Notes under the pieces: generated by a model
Databases searched by the model: none
Seen by the model: the letters and a program-made list of their open reading frames with translations, nothing else
What the model was told of the DNA's origin: nothing
Assembly: GCA_913045275.1 (NCBI GenBank)
Contig: CAJWPG010000008.1
Span: forward strand, 1-36,405
Direction: 5' to 3'
From: an uncultured Pelagibacteraceae bacterium
GTDB lineage: Bacteria; Pseudomonadota; Alphaproteobacteria; Pelagibacterales; Pelagibacteraceae
Length of the DNA: 36,405 bases
Shown here: positions 1-9,576 of the stretch, piece by piece
How positions within the stretch are numbered: position 1 is the stretch's first letter
Layout: each line of letters opens with the position of its first letter
Position numbers and translations under genes: made by a program

Positions 1-703
1 TTGCAACTCTTAAGGTATAACGACTTAAAGTTTTCTGAGGAATTGAAGAACTAAGTGTACCGTGAAGACTTCTCATATCAAATATAACAGCATCTCCTAA
101 TTCGAAATCCCATTGTAAAAATTCATATTTATCTTTGTTTCCTAAAACATCTGGAGGAAGTTCATATTTTTTTCCGTCAATTGTACATTCGTTTCCTTCA
201 ACTTTATGTCCGTCTTTAAAAAGAACTCTTAAAAAAAGTTTATCCCATAAATGAGAGCTTTTTACCCAAGCTATACCTTCATCTTTTCTAGTAGCTTCTA
301 AGGGTAACCAAAGCACGCACATAGTTCCTTCCATATCAAAATAACTTATATCATGATGAAAAGGGGTTGATGATTTAGAGCCAGCTTCTCTTAAAAACCA
401 ATTGTCCATAACAAGATTGATTTTTTTTGCAGACATTAGTTCAGATGCAATTTCTGCATATGGTGAGTTAAAAACAAAATCTTTAAATTCAGGAACCAAA
501 TCCCAAGTCCAATAATCTTCTAAATAAGCCGGAACATTTGATTTTATAGTGTGAGATTTGAATCTAGGACTTGGATTTTTGATATCATATTCAATTCCTT
601 TTTTTAAATTTTCTATCCATTTGATATCGAATTTGTTCTTTAAAAAAATAACTCCATCTTCATTGTATTTCTCTATTTCCTCTTTTGAAATAAGTTTAAC
701 CAT
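1..703 (-). CDS. Phytanoyl-CoA dioxygenase (PhyH) family protein, C-terminus cut by window edge
   Basis: My reverse-strand translation from ATG at 703 gives MVKLISKEEIEKYNEDGVIFLKNKF...NWFLREAGSKSSTPFHHDISYFDMEGTMCVLWLPLEA...GDAVIFDMRSLHGTLSSS. It has the HxD (HHD) and distal His motifs of Fe(II)/2OG PhyH enzymes. Absent from the ORF track because it runs off the window. Confidence 0.8.
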   Translation of the reverse strand, partial: MVKLISKEEIEKYNEDGVIFLKNKFDIKWIENLKKGIEYDIKNPSPRFKSHTIKSNVPAYLEDYWTWDLVPEFKDFVFNSPYAEIASELMSAKKINLVMDNWFLREAGSKSSTPFHHDISYFDMEGTMCVLWLPLEATRKDEGIAWVKSSHLWDKLFLRVLFKDGHKVEGNECTIDGKKYELPPDVLGNKDKYEFLQWDFELGDAVIFDMRSLHGTLSSSIPQKTLSRYTLRVA

Positions 704-711
704 AACAACAT

Positions 712-1605
712 CTATCCTGAAGAAATATTAGCTTTGTTTGATTTTTTTACTAGATAAATTCCAATTATAACCGCAATAAGAGCTATTAAAACTTTTGAAG
801 TAATTAATTCTTTTAAAAATACGTATCCTAAAATTACCCCAAATATTGGAATTAGGTAGGCTACTTGAGCTTGAAAAACTAATCCATTATTTTTTAAAAT
901 TTTAAATCTAAGCAACCATGCAAGGCCTGTTGCAACTACACCAAGATAAATAACGGATATTGTTGATTCTGTACTTGGGTTTAAATTCCAAGGTTGTTCA
1001 ACATAAGCAGTAATAGGAAATAAAAATATCGTTGCCCATATAAGTATAGAAGCTGTTACATTTTCGTTTTTTTTATTACTTATCTTTATTGTTAGCAATC
1101 CGCCAATAACATAAAAAGTTGATCCCATTAATATTAAAATTGCATAAAGAAAATTTTTCTCATTAATTAAAACATTATCAGAAAATAAAAAAACGATTCC
1201 AGAAAAACCAATTAGAACACCTAAAACTTTTGTAAAGTTAATTTTTTCATTTTCTGTAAAAAAATGAGCTAATAGTGTTGCACTCAATGGTGTACTTGCC
1301 ATTAAAATTGCGGCAAGATTACTTTGAACTTTTTGCACTCCATATGCAATTAGAAAAAATGGAATAACTAAATTTATCAGTCCTATTGAGGCAAACCAGT
1401 ACCAGTCTTTTGAAAACGCCTCAATTTTTATTTTTTTAAATAAACATAAGGCAACCACAGGAATGGTTCCAAAAAAAATTCTTAAAAAAGCAATTGTTAC
1501 TGGTCCATAAGAATAGGTCGCTATTTTAATGTTAAAAAATGCTGAGGACCATATCAAAGCTAAAATTGTTAAAAGAAAATAATCTAATAATTTTGGCTCT
1601 CTCAT
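712..1605 (-). CDS. EamA/DMT-family transporter
   Basis: 297 aa, multiple hydrophobic helices, duplicated EamA-like halves (IWSSAFFNIKIA..., VYLGVVATGLAWLLRFKILKN). Confidence 0.85.
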   Translation of the reverse strand: MREPKLLDYFLLTILALIWSSAFFNIKIATYSYGPVTIAFLRIFFGTIPVVALCLFKKIKIEAFSKDWYWFASIGLINLVIPFFLIAYGVQKVQSNLAAILMASTPLSATLLAHFFTENEKINFTKVLGVLIGFSGIVFLFSDNVLINEKNFLYAILILMGSTFYVIGGLLTIKISNKKNENVTASILIWATIFLFPITAYVEQPWNLNPSTESTISVIYLGVVATGLAWLLRFKILKNNGLVFQAQVAYLIPIFGVILGYVFLKELITSKVLIALIAVIIGIYLVKKSNKANISSG

Positions 1606-2085
1606 TTAAACTATATCCTCTTCTTTTCCATTCGTAAGCTTAACCAATTGTTTATAAGTAATTTTAAAAATTGAATGCGGATGTCCTGCTGCAGCATAAA
1701 CATTTTCAAACCTTGACAAAGATGAATCTACTAGAATTTTAATTTTTTTTAAATGAGCTACAGGAGAAACGCCGCCGATCGAAAAACCTGTTTGACTTCT
1801 AACTTGTTCGGCATCTGCCATGGAAACATCTTTTATATTTATAATTTTTTTAATCTTATTGAGTGAACAACGTTTGTCGCCCGATACTAAACATAAAATA
1901 AAGTCATTATCAGTTCTTAACAATAAACTCTTAACTATTGCCCCAACCTCACAATTTAGAGATAGGGCGGCATCATTTGCTGTTCTGGCTGAACTAGTTA
2001 AAACTTCTACTTTCAAATTTGTATCAAATTCATTTAGAATTTTAATAACTCTTTTTACTGATTCTTTTTCAAATAAATTTTCCAT
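1606..2085 (-). CDS. YbaK/EbsC (ProX-like) aminoacyl-tRNA deacylase family protein
   Basis: 159 aa; EVGAIVKSLLLR, LCLVSGDKR, GFSIGGVSPVAH and YAAAGHPHSIFKI motifs typical of the YbaK/ProX fold. Confidence 0.85.
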   Translation of the reverse strand: MENLFEKESVKRVIKILNEFDTNLKVEVLTSSARTANDAALSLNCEVGAIVKSLLLRTDNDFILCLVSGDKRCSLNKIKKIINIKDVSMADAEQVRSQTGFSIGGVSPVAHLKKIKILVDSSLSRFENVYAAAGHPHSIFKITYKQLVKLTNGKEEDIV

Positions 2086-2103
2086 TCAACCAATAATTGT
2101 AAT

Positions 2104-2123
2104 AAATTATGAATTCATAATTT
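2104..2123. promoter_or_regulatory. 20-bp perfect palindrome AAATTATGAATTCATAATTT in the divergent ybaK-like/glnA intergenic region; possible operator
   Basis: Sequence equals its own reverse complement over 20 bp; lies 19 bp upstream of the 2085 start codon. Confidence 0.4.
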
Positions 2124-2191
2124 CTTATTAATTCCCATTTATATATGTAAGAAATGCATAGGTGATATATTAATAATAAACAATATTAATC

Positions 2192-2197
2192 TATAAT
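2192..2197 (+). promoter_or_regulatory. Candidate -10 element (TATAAT) for glnA
   Basis: Exact TATAAT 42 bp upstream of the glnA ATG; no good -35 visible. Confidence 0.3.
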
Positions 2198-2239
2198 TTT
2201 TTGATATTAGAAACTAACAAAATTTAATAGGAAAGAAAT

Positions 2240-3646
2240 ATGAGCTCTACACAAGTTTTAAAATTAATGAAAGATAAGGAGATCGAATACGTTGATCTTA
2301 GATTTACTGATCCAAGAGGAAAACTGCAGCATTTAACTATGGACTCGACAATAGTTGATGAAAAAATGTTAAATGAAGGTGTGTTTTTCGATGGATCTTC
2401 TATTGCGGGCTGGAAAGCTATCAATGAGTCAGATATGATTTTAAAACCTGATTTAAGTAGAAAAGTTGTTGATCCTTTTACTTCGCATAATACCCTTGTT
2501 CTATTCTGTGATATTCACGATGCAGTTAAAAGAAATTCTTATGAAAGAGATCCAAGAGGAATTGCTAAAAAGGCTGAAGCTTATTTAAAATCTACTGGTG
2601 TTGGTGATAAAGCTTATTTTGGACCTGAGCCTGAATTTTTTGTATTTGATGATGTTCATTATAAAAATGATATGAACGAAACAAGTTTTAAAATTGATAG
2701 CATCGAAGGTCCCTACAACACAGGAAAAAAATATGAAAATGGAAACATGGGTCATAGACCTGGTATTAAGGGTGGTTATTTTCCGGTTCCACCTGTTGAT
2801 AGTGCACAAGATATGCGGGGAGAATATTTAAAAGGTTTAAGAGATGTTGGTATCACTGTTGAAAAACACCATCATGAAGTAGCTCCTAGTCAACATGAAC
2901 TTGGTATGCTGTTTAATACTTTGGTAACTCAAGCAGATAACGTGCAACTTTATAAGTATGTGGTACATATGGTTTCTCATTCGTTTGGTAAAACTGCAAC
3001 TTTTATGCCAAAACCTGTTAAAGGAGACAATGGATCAGGAATGCATATTCATCAATCAATTTGGAAAAATAAAAAACCTGTTTTTTCTGGAAATAAATAT
3101 GCAGGTTTATCTGATACTGCTCTGCATTACATTGGTGGAATACTAAAACATGCAAAAGCTATAAATGCATTTTCAAATGCAACTACTAATAGTTACAAAA
3201 GATTAATTCCTGGTTTTGAAGCTCCAGTTCTATTAGCTTACTCAGCAAGAAACAGATCTGCTTCGTGTAGAATTCCAATAACATTAAGTAAAAATGGCGC
3301 AAGATGTGAAATCAGATTTCCTGATGCCGCAGGGAATCCTTATTTAACTTTTTCAGCAATGCTAATGGCAGGATTAGATGGAATTAAAAATAAAATTAAC
3401 CCAGGTAAACCTCTTGACGAAGATTTATATGCATTACCAGAACATAAAGTAAAAAACATTCCTACAGTTTGTGGCTCATTAAGAGAAGCAATGGAAAGCT
3501 TGGACAGAGATAGAGGTTTTTTAAAACAAGGTGGTGTATTTTCTGATGATCAAATTGATGCTTTTATAGCATTAAAATTTGAAGAAATTTACAATCTTGA
3601 ACATACTCCTCACCCAATGGAGTTTGAAATGTATTATAGTTCTTAA
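2240..3646 (+). CDS. glnA: Type I glutamine synthetase
   Basis: 468 aa; EYVDLRFTDPRGKLQHLT, FDGSSIAGWKAINESDM, GSGMHIHQS, RSASCRIP and adenylylation region DEDLYALP. AGGA-type RBS upstream. Confidence 0.97.
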   Translation: MSSTQVLKLMKDKEIEYVDLRFTDPRGKLQHLTMDSTIVDEKMLNEGVFFDGSSIAGWKAINESDMILKPDLSRKVVDPFTSHNTLVLFCDIHDAVKRNSYERDPRGIAKKAEAYLKSTGVGDKAYFGPEPEFFVFDDVHYKNDMNETSFKIDSIEGPYNTGKKYENGNMGHRPGIKGGYFPVPPVDSAQDMRGEYLKGLRDVGITVEKHHHEVAPSQHELGMLFNTLVTQADNVQLYKYVVHMVSHSFGKTATFMPKPVKGDNGSGMHIHQSIWKNKKPVFSGNKYAGLSDTALHYIGGILKHAKAINAFSNATTNSYKRLIPGFEAPVLLAYSARNRSASCRIPITLSKNGARCEIRFPDAAGNPYLTFSAMLMAGLDGIKNKINPGKPLDEDLYALPEHKVKNIPTVCGSLREAMESLDRDRGFLKQGGVFSDDQIDAFIALKFEEIYNLEHTPHPMEFEMYYSS

Positions 3647-3648
3647 AA

Positions 3649-3837
3649 TTATTTTTTACTTTTTAAAATTTTATTGTCAGCTATTTTGTTTTTGTTAGAA
3701 CCTTTTTTAATAGTATATTCCAAAGTGCCATGCGCACCAGCTTCTACTGCTTTACGTTGAGATCTAAAAAGGTTTTTTTCTTTTTTGCTTTCTGCAAGTT
3801 TATTTGAGTGTTTTTCTAAATGTTTAGTATCTCTCAT
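3649..3837 (-). CDS. Small basic protein (62 aa) of unknown function at the 3' end of the suf operon
   Basis: Starts 8 bp after the sufA-like stop, same strand; Lys-rich; ends 2 bp from glnA. Only positional and reading-frame support. Confidence 0.5.
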   Translation of the reverse strand: MRDTKHLEKHSNKLAESKKEKNLFRSQRKAVEAGAHGTLEYTIKKGSNKNKIADNKILKSKK

Positions 3838-3845
3838 AATCGTTA

Positions 3846-4181
3846 TTATACCTTAAAAGATTCTCCACATCCACATCTTTCAGTTTCATTAGGATTATTG
3901 AATATAAATGATGATGAAAAATTACTTTTTTTATAGTCCATTTCAGTGCCTAAAAGGTACATTACTGCAGCCGAATCTATAAAAACCTTCACTCCTTTAT
4001 CTTTTATTACTTCATCATTAGGATTTATTTTCTTTGTATATTCCATAATATATGACATTCCTGCGCATCCACCAGATTTAACTCCCACTCTAACACCTAC
4101 AGAGTTTTTTTCTGCTACAGACATAATTTCTTTTATTCTTTTTGCAGCATTTTCACTTAGTGAAATAATTTGTTTTGTCAT
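3846..4181 (-). CDS. sufA: HesB/IscA/SufA-type iron-sulfur cluster assembly protein
   Basis: GVKSGGCAGMSY...CGCGESFKV A-type carrier cysteines. Start corrected to the internal Met at 4181 (MTKQIISLSENAAKRI), giving an ATGA overlap with the upstream gene. Confidence 0.9.
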   Translation of the reverse strand: MTKQIISLSENAAKRIKEIMSVAEKNSVGVRVGVKSGGCAGMSYIMEYTKKINPNDEVIKDKGVKVFIDSAAVMYLLGTEMDYKKSNFSSSFIFNNPNETERCGCGESFKV

Positions 4182-4474
4182 AAATTTAATTCTAATTTTG
4201 CAGCTTCCGACATCATTGATTTGTCCCACTGTGGTTCCCAAACTAAATCAAGATCAACTTTTCCTATCCCTTTAATTTCCATTATACTATCTTTAACTTC
4301 TTTCGGCAAACTTTCTGCAACTGGACAGTTGGGAGTGGTTAGTGTCATCTTAACTTTAACATTCTTATTTTTTACAGAAACATCATAGATCAAACCTAAT
4401 TCATAAATATTTACAGGAATTTCAGGGTCATAAATTTTTTTTATTTCTGCAATTACTTTTTCTTTTAAATCCAT
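4178..4474 (-). CDS. DUF59/MIP18-family (SufT-like) Fe-S assembly protein
   Basis: 98 aa; EIKKIYDPEIPVNIYELGLIYDV and TLTTPNCPVAESLP motifs. Confidence 0.9.
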   Translation of the reverse strand: MDLKEKVIAEIKKIYDPEIPVNIYELGLIYDVSVKNKNVKVKMTLTTPNCPVAESLPKEVKDSIMEIKGIGKVDLDLVWEPQWDKSMMSEAAKLELNL

Positions 4475-4478
4475 AAAA

Positions 4479-4943
4479 TTAATTTTCAGTATTAATAGTT
4501 ATTTGTGAATTTTCTAAAGCCGAAGTTAATGTGTGCCAAGATAAAGTGGCACATTTAACTCTCATTGGATATTTTTTTACTCCAGATAAACACATTAATT
4601 TAGTTTTTTCATCGTCTTTTAAAATTTTATTACTCAATTCATTTTTTTCTTTAATCATATCTAAAAAATCACTAACAATTTCTTTTACTTCTATTTCTTC
4701 TTTTCCTCTCACAAGATCTGTCATTATAGATGCAGATGCCATTGATATAGCGCAACCACTTCCTTCAAAAGAAATGTCTTCAACTTTTTTATTTTCATTT
4801 AATTTTAAATATACATGCACTTTATCTCCGCATAGGGGATTGTAGCCCTTTGCATCTTTATTAAAATTATCTGTTTTTCTTAGGTTCCTTGGATTCTTAC
4901 CATGGTCTAAAATTATTTCTTGGTATAATTCTTTTAAATTCAT
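4479..4943 (-). CDS. sufU: SufU/NifU-like Fe-S scaffold or sulfurtransferase
   Basis: LYQEIILDHGKNPRN, NPLCGDKV, FEGSGCAISMASASIMTD, VKCATLSWHTL; the three conserved Cys and Asp of SufU. Confidence 0.9.
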   Translation of the reverse strand: MNLKELYQEIILDHGKNPRNLRKTDNFNKDAKGYNPLCGDKVHVYLKLNENKKVEDISFEGSGCAISMASASIMTDLVRGKEEIEVKEIVSDFLDMIKEKNELSNKILKDDEKTKLMCLSGVKKYPMRVKCATLSWHTLTSALENSQITINTEN

Positions 4944-6160
4944 TTTAAATTAAAAATATTTTTGCATTTCTCTATTGATTTATCTAATTGATCAATGTCT
5001 TCTTTGGTATTATATACACCAAAAGATACTCTAGCTGTTGCTGGCAATCCAAGTTTTTGATGAAGTATCTGGCAACAATGATGTCCGGCTCTAATTGCTA
5101 CTCCGTCCTCATCTAATATAGTTGCTATATCATGTGGATGAACACCTTCAATTGTAAAAGATATTACTCCACCTTTATTTTTTGGATTACCCACTATATT
5201 AATTGAATTATTATTGCCCAATATTTCTGTAGCATAATTCAATAATTCTTTTTCATGTTTTTCAATATTATCAATTCCAATTTTTTCTAAAAACTTTATA
5301 GACTCATTAAAAGCTATTACTTGTGCTGTTGCCATAGTTCCAGCTTCGTATTTATTAGGTAAATCTCCATAAGAAATAACATTCTTATTAACTTCTTTTA
5401 TCATTCCTCCGCCACCTTGATATGGTGGGAGTTCATCAAGCCATTTTTTTTTAGCATATAATATTCCAATTCCTGTGGGTCCATACATTTTATGTCCAGA
5501 TATCGCATAAAAATCACAATCTAGATCCTGCATATCTAATTTTAAATGTGGGGCACCTTGACATCCGTCAATAAGAATTGGAATTCCTTTTGAATGTGCC
5601 AATTTCGCTATATCTTTAATAGGAAGGATTGCTCCAGTAACATTTGAAAGATGAGTAACGCATATAATTTTTGTTTTGTTTGTAATTTTTTTTTCAATTG
5701 AATCTAAAGTTATATCACCGTCATTATTTATTTCTGCAAATTCTATTTTAATATTTTTTGATTTTCTTAAAAAATGCCATGGGACATAATTTGAATGATG
5801 CTCTAGTTCGGTTAATAAAACCTCATCTCCTTCTTCCAAATATTTTTGTCCAAAAGTGTTAGCAACAAGATTTATTGCCTCGGTAGCACCTTTGGTAAAA
5901 ACAATTTCATTTTTATCTAATGCATTGATATATTTTTGAACAGATACTCTAGTATTTTCATATAGATTAGTTGCAGCAATTGCTAAGTAGTGAACACTTC
6001 TTCCAACGTTAGAAAATTCTTTTGTGTAAAAATCATATATTCTATCTATAACAACTCTAGGTTTCTGGGACGAATTTGCACTATCTAAATATATAAGATC
6101 GTTATTATGAACTTTATTATCAAAAATTGGAAATTCTTTTTTTGTATCACTAACATTCAT
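4940..6160 (-). CDS. sufS: Cysteine desulfurase SufS
   Basis: IYLDSANSSQKP, TELEHHSNYVPW, FYAISGHKMYGPTGIGILY (PLP Lys), RAGHHCCQ active-site Cys. Confidence 0.95.
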   Translation of the reverse strand: MNVSDTKKEFPIFDNKVHNNDLIYLDSANSSQKPRVVIDRIYDFYTKEFSNVGRSVHYLAIAATNLYENTRVSVQKYINALDKNEIVFTKGATEAINLVANTFGQKYLEEGDEVLLTELEHHSNYVPWHFLRKSKNIKIEFAEINNDGDITLDSIEKKITNKTKIICVTHLSNVTGAILPIKDIAKLAHSKGIPILIDGCQGAPHLKLDMQDLDCDFYAISGHKMYGPTGIGILYAKKKWLDELPPYQGGGGMIKEVNKNVISYGDLPNKYEAGTMATAQVIAFNESIKFLEKIGIDNIEKHEKELLNYATEILGNNNSINIVGNPKNKGGVISFTIEGVHPHDIATILDEDGVAIRAGHHCCQILHQKLGLPATARVSFGVYNTKEDIDQLDKSIEKCKNIFNLK

Positions 6161-7404
6161 TCTTTTAATCCAATCATGTTTTTAATTAAGTTTTTAATTT
6201 CATTGTGAGTAATTTTTTCAACAACATCTAATAAAAACCCATTTATTAAAAGTTCTTTTGCCTCTTTATAATTAAGACCTCTTGACATTAAATAAAATAT
6301 TGAATCTTCATTTAAACTTCCTGATGCCGATCCATGAGAACATTTCACATCATCTGCGTATATTTCTAATTCCGGTTTAGCATTGAATTCTGAAGTATCA
6401 CTTAAAAGTATTGCTTTACTTAATTGATATCCATCAGTCTTTTGTGCTTTTGAGTTTACAAATATTTTCCCTTGATAAACGGATTTTGACTCGTTCTCTA
6501 GTACACTTTTGATCAATTGATAACTTTTTGTGTTATCTATGAGATGATTAATATTTGATCTAATTTCATGATGATTTTGATCTTTAAGAGAAAAAATTCC
6601 ATTTATAAAAGCAGATGAATATTTTCCATTTAAATTACAATTAATTTCATTTTTTATAAATTTGGAACCTGAAGATAAAATAAATGTTTCTGAAATACTG
6701 TTAGTGTCTTGCTCTATATTATTATAACAGTACTTAATATTGTTATTTTCTAATTTATCTATTTTATAATTTTTTAAAATTGAGTCTTGATGTAATTCAA
6801 AATTGCAAAATATATTTATAAAATTTTTTTTAGATGTATCATTAAATATATCAATAAGGCTTATAGAGCTATTTTTTTTTAATAAAAAATCTAATCTTAA
6901 ATTAATATTTTTAGACTTAATTTGATTGTTAGTTGTGTGATAGATTATTAAAGGTTTTTTTAAAGAGTAATTTTCATTAATAATAATCTTACAATGTTTA
7001 TTTTTAAAAGCATTGTTTAGGTTTGTAAGAGAGTTTACATTGCTTAAGTTATCTTTTAATTCAAAATCATCCAATATCTCGATATTATCTTTTTCTTCAT
7101 ATTTAAAATCTATTTTTTCAATTCTTCCGTTTATAAAAACTATCTTATTGTGATCTAGTCCATCAACAAAAACTGAAGAGTCGACTTTATTTGATGATGA
7201 ATAATCATTGTAAAAACTTAAATCACCAATATTTTTTTTTATAATTTGGCTAATGTCTGAAAATTTCCAATTTTCAAGTTTCCTATTAGGAAAACCACTC
7301 TCTATAAATTTATTTAAATTATTTTCCTTATGTTCTATATCTTTCTTTGAAAATTTCGAATTTTTTATAATTTTTTCAAAATCTATTTTTAATTGTTTTT
7401 CCAT
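6157..7404 (-). CDS. sufD: Fe-S cluster assembly protein SufD
   Basis: C-terminal ELEIYADDVKCSHGSASGSLNEDSIFYLMSRGLNYKEAKELLINGFL is diagnostic; between sufC and sufS. Confidence 0.93.
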   Translation of the reverse strand: MEKQLKIDFEKIIKNSKFSKKDIEHKENNLNKFIESGFPNRKLENWKFSDISQIIKKNIGDLSFYNDYSSSNKVDSSVFVDGLDHNKIVFINGRIEKIDFKYEEKDNIEILDDFELKDNLSNVNSLTNLNNAFKNKHCKIIINENYSLKKPLIIYHTTNNQIKSKNINLRLDFLLKKNSSISLIDIFNDTSKKNFINIFCNFELHQDSILKNYKIDKLENNNIKYCYNNIEQDTNSISETFILSSGSKFIKNEINCNLNGKYSSAFINGIFSLKDQNHHEIRSNINHLIDNTKSYQLIKSVLENESKSVYQGKIFVNSKAQKTDGYQLSKAILLSDTSEFNAKPELEIYADDVKCSHGSASGSLNEDSIFYLMSRGLNYKEAKELLINGFLLDVVEKITHNEIKNLIKNMIGLKE

Positions 7405-8139
7405 TTAACTAAAATTTTCATATCCTTTCTTTTCCAATTCTAAAGCTAATTCAGGTCCACCTGATTTGATTATTTTTCCATTTATTAGTACGTGGACAAA
7501 ATCTGGTTTAATATAATCTAGCAATCTTTGATAATGAGTAATTATTAAAAAAGAATTATTTTTCTCTCTTAATGAATTTACACCTTCGGAGACTATTTTA
7601 AGAGAATCTATATCCAGCCCAGAATCCGTTTCATCTAAAATAGAAAGTTTAGGATTTAAAATTAACATTTGTAAAATTTCATTTTTCTTTTTTTCACCTC
7701 CTGAAAAACCAACATTTAATTGTCTATTTAATTGTTCTTCATCAAATTTTAATTTTTTTGCTTTTTCTTTTACTAATTTTAAAAACTCTATTGCATCCAA
7801 TTCTTTTTCTCCTCTTGCTTTTCTAATTGCGTTTAAAGATGTTTTTAAAAATATATTTGTATTAACTCCTGGTATCTCTAATGGATATTGAAAAGCTAAA
7901 AAGATACCTTTGTGTGCTCTCTCATCTGTTTCTAGTTGAAATAGGTCTTTATTTTCAAATAAGACTTCACCTGAAATATCGTAACCTTTTTTGCCTGACA
8001 ATATATTTGATAATGTGCTTTTTCCTGAACCATTTGGTCCCATTATTGCGTGCACCTCGCCTGGATTTATTTCAAGTGTAAATCCATTTAAAATTAATTT
8101 TTTATCAATTGTTGCCTTTAAATTATTTATTTTAAGCAT
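7405..8139 (-). CDS. sufC: Fe-S cluster assembly ATPase SufC
   Basis: Walker A GPNGSGKS, signature FSGGEKKKNEI, Walker B LSILDETDSGLDID. Confidence 0.96.
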   Translation of the reverse strand: MLKINNLKATIDKKLILNGFTLEINPGEVHAIMGPNGSGKSTLSNILSGKKGYDISGEVLFENKDLFQLETDERAHKGIFLAFQYPLEIPGVNTNIFLKTSLNAIRKARGEKELDAIEFLKLVKEKAKKLKFDEEQLNRQLNVGFSGGEKKKNEILQMLILNPKLSILDETDSGLDIDSLKIVSEGVNSLREKNNSFLIITHYQRLLDYIKPDFVHVLINGKIIKSGGPELALELEKKGYENFS

Positions 8140-9576
8140 TTAACCTACGCTTCCTTCCAAACTAATGCCAACCAACTTCTGCGCCTCAACCGCAAACTCC
8201 ATTGGTAATTGCTGCAGCACTTCTTTACAGAAACCATTGACTATTAGTCCAACAGCCTCTTCCGAGTTCAATCCCCTTTGTTGGCAATAATGCATTTGTT
8301 CCTCGCTTATTTTTGACGTTGTTGCTTCATGAGCGATGTTTGACTTTGAATTTTTATTTTTAATATATGGAACTGTATGAGCTCCACACTTATTACCCAT
8401 CAATAAAGAATCGCATTGAGTATAATTTCTTGAATTTATTGCTTTTGGAAAAACATCTACTAAACCTCTATAAGTCATATCTGAAAATCCAGCGCTAATT
8501 CCTTTAGATATAATTTTACTTTTAGTGTTCTTGCCCAAATGAATCATCTTTGTACCTGTGTCTGCTTTTTGATGATTGTTAGTTATAGCAATTGAATAAA
8601 ATTCACCAACAGAATTATCGCCTTTTAAAATACAACTTGGATATTTCCATGTTATAGCGGAACCTGTTTCAACTTGCGTCCAAGAAATTTTGGAATTATT
8701 TTCTTTACAAAGACCTCTCTTGGTAACAAAATTATAAATTCCACCTTTTCCATCTTTGTCTCCAGGATACCAATTTTGTACTGTGGAATATTTTATTTCG
8801 GCATCTTCTAAAGCAACAAGTTCTACATTAGCTGCATGTAATTGATTTTCATCCCTCATAGGAGCTGTGCAACCTTCTAGGTAACTAACATAGCTTCCTT
8901 TGTCAGCAATGATTAATGTTCTTTCAAACTGTCCTGTGTCGGATGCGTTAATTCTGAAATATGTAGATAATTCCATTGGGCATCTCACTTTAGGTGGTAT
9001 GTAGACAAATGAACCGTCTGTAAAAACTGCTGAGTTTAAAGTTGCAAAAAAATGATCAGTTAAAGGTATAACTGTTCCAAGATATTTTTTAACTAAATCA
9101 GGATGATTTTGTATAGCTTCAGATATTGAACAAAAAATTACACCCTTTTCTGTTAGCTTTTCTTTAAATGTTGTAGCAACTGAAACTGAATCAAATACTG
9201 CATCAACTGCAATACCATTTAATCTTTTCTGTTCTTGCAAGGGTATTCCAAGTTTTTTATAAGTCTCCAATAGTTTTGGATCTAATTCATTAAGACTTTT
9301 TGGTTTTTCTTTAAAGTTTTTTGGAGCTGAATAATAATATAAGTCCTGATAATCAATTTTTGGATACTTAGGTTTTTGCCAGTTTGGTTCTTTTAAAACT
9401 TTCAATCTTTCAAAAGCTTTTAATCTCCATTCAAGTAACCATTTTGGTTCTTTTTTTATATTTGATATAAATTTTATAACATCCTCATTTAAACCTTTTG
9501 GAGCTTTAAAATTTTCAATATCTGTTGAAAAACCATATTTATAATCTTTTAATTTTTCTATTTGTTTTTCTCTCAT
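8140..9576 (-). CDS. sufB: Fe-S cluster assembly protein SufB
   Basis: [79 protein letters not shown]. Confidence 0.96.
   Translation of the reverse strand: MREKQIEKLKDYKYGFSTDIENFKAPKGLNEDVIKFISNIKKEPKWLLEWRLKAFERLKVLKEPNWQKPKYPKIDYQDLYYYSAPKNFKEKPKSLNELDPKLLETYKKLGIPLQEQKRLNGIAVDAVFDSVSVATTFKEKLTEKGVIFCSISEAIQNHPDLVKKYLGTVIPLTDHFFATLNSAVFTDGSFVYIPPKVRCPMELSTYFRINASDTGQFERTLIIADKGSYVSYLEGCTAPMRDENQLHAANVELVALEDAEIKYSTVQNWYPGDKDGKGGIYNFVTKRGLCKENNSKISWTQVETGSAITWKYPSCILKGDNSVGEFYSIAITNNHQKADTGTKMIHLGKNTKSKIISKGISAGFSDMTYRGLVDVFPKAINSRNYTQCDSLLMGNKCGAHTVPYIKNKNSKSNIAHEATTSKISEEQMHYCQQRGLNSEEAVGLIVNGFCKEVLQQLPMEFAVEAQKLVGISLEGSVG

Noticed and set aside
1820-2131. Plus-strand ORF of 103 aa opposite the YbaK-like gene
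   Set aside because: Lies almost wholly antisense to a well-supported coding gene; hydrophobic, no recognisable motifs.
2164-2191. Repeated ATATTAAT-like words upstream of glnA
   Set aside because: Low-complexity AT sequence; no consistent spacing or symmetry.
2124-2239. Possible glutamine (glnA-type) riboswitch upstream of glnA
   Set aside because: I could not identify the conserved core or convincing stems by eye; a covariance-model search (Infernal with the Rfam glnA and downstream-peptide models) would be decisive.
2224-3146. Track ORFs 2224..2424(-), 2585..2809(-) and 2958..3146(+) within glnA
   Set aside because: Shadow ORFs in other frames of a strongly conserved gene; no independent support.
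3946-4845. Plus-strand ORFs opposite sufA, the DUF59 gene and sufU
   Set aside because: Antisense to confidently identified suf genes; products are Ser/Phe/Ile-rich reverse-complement artefacts.
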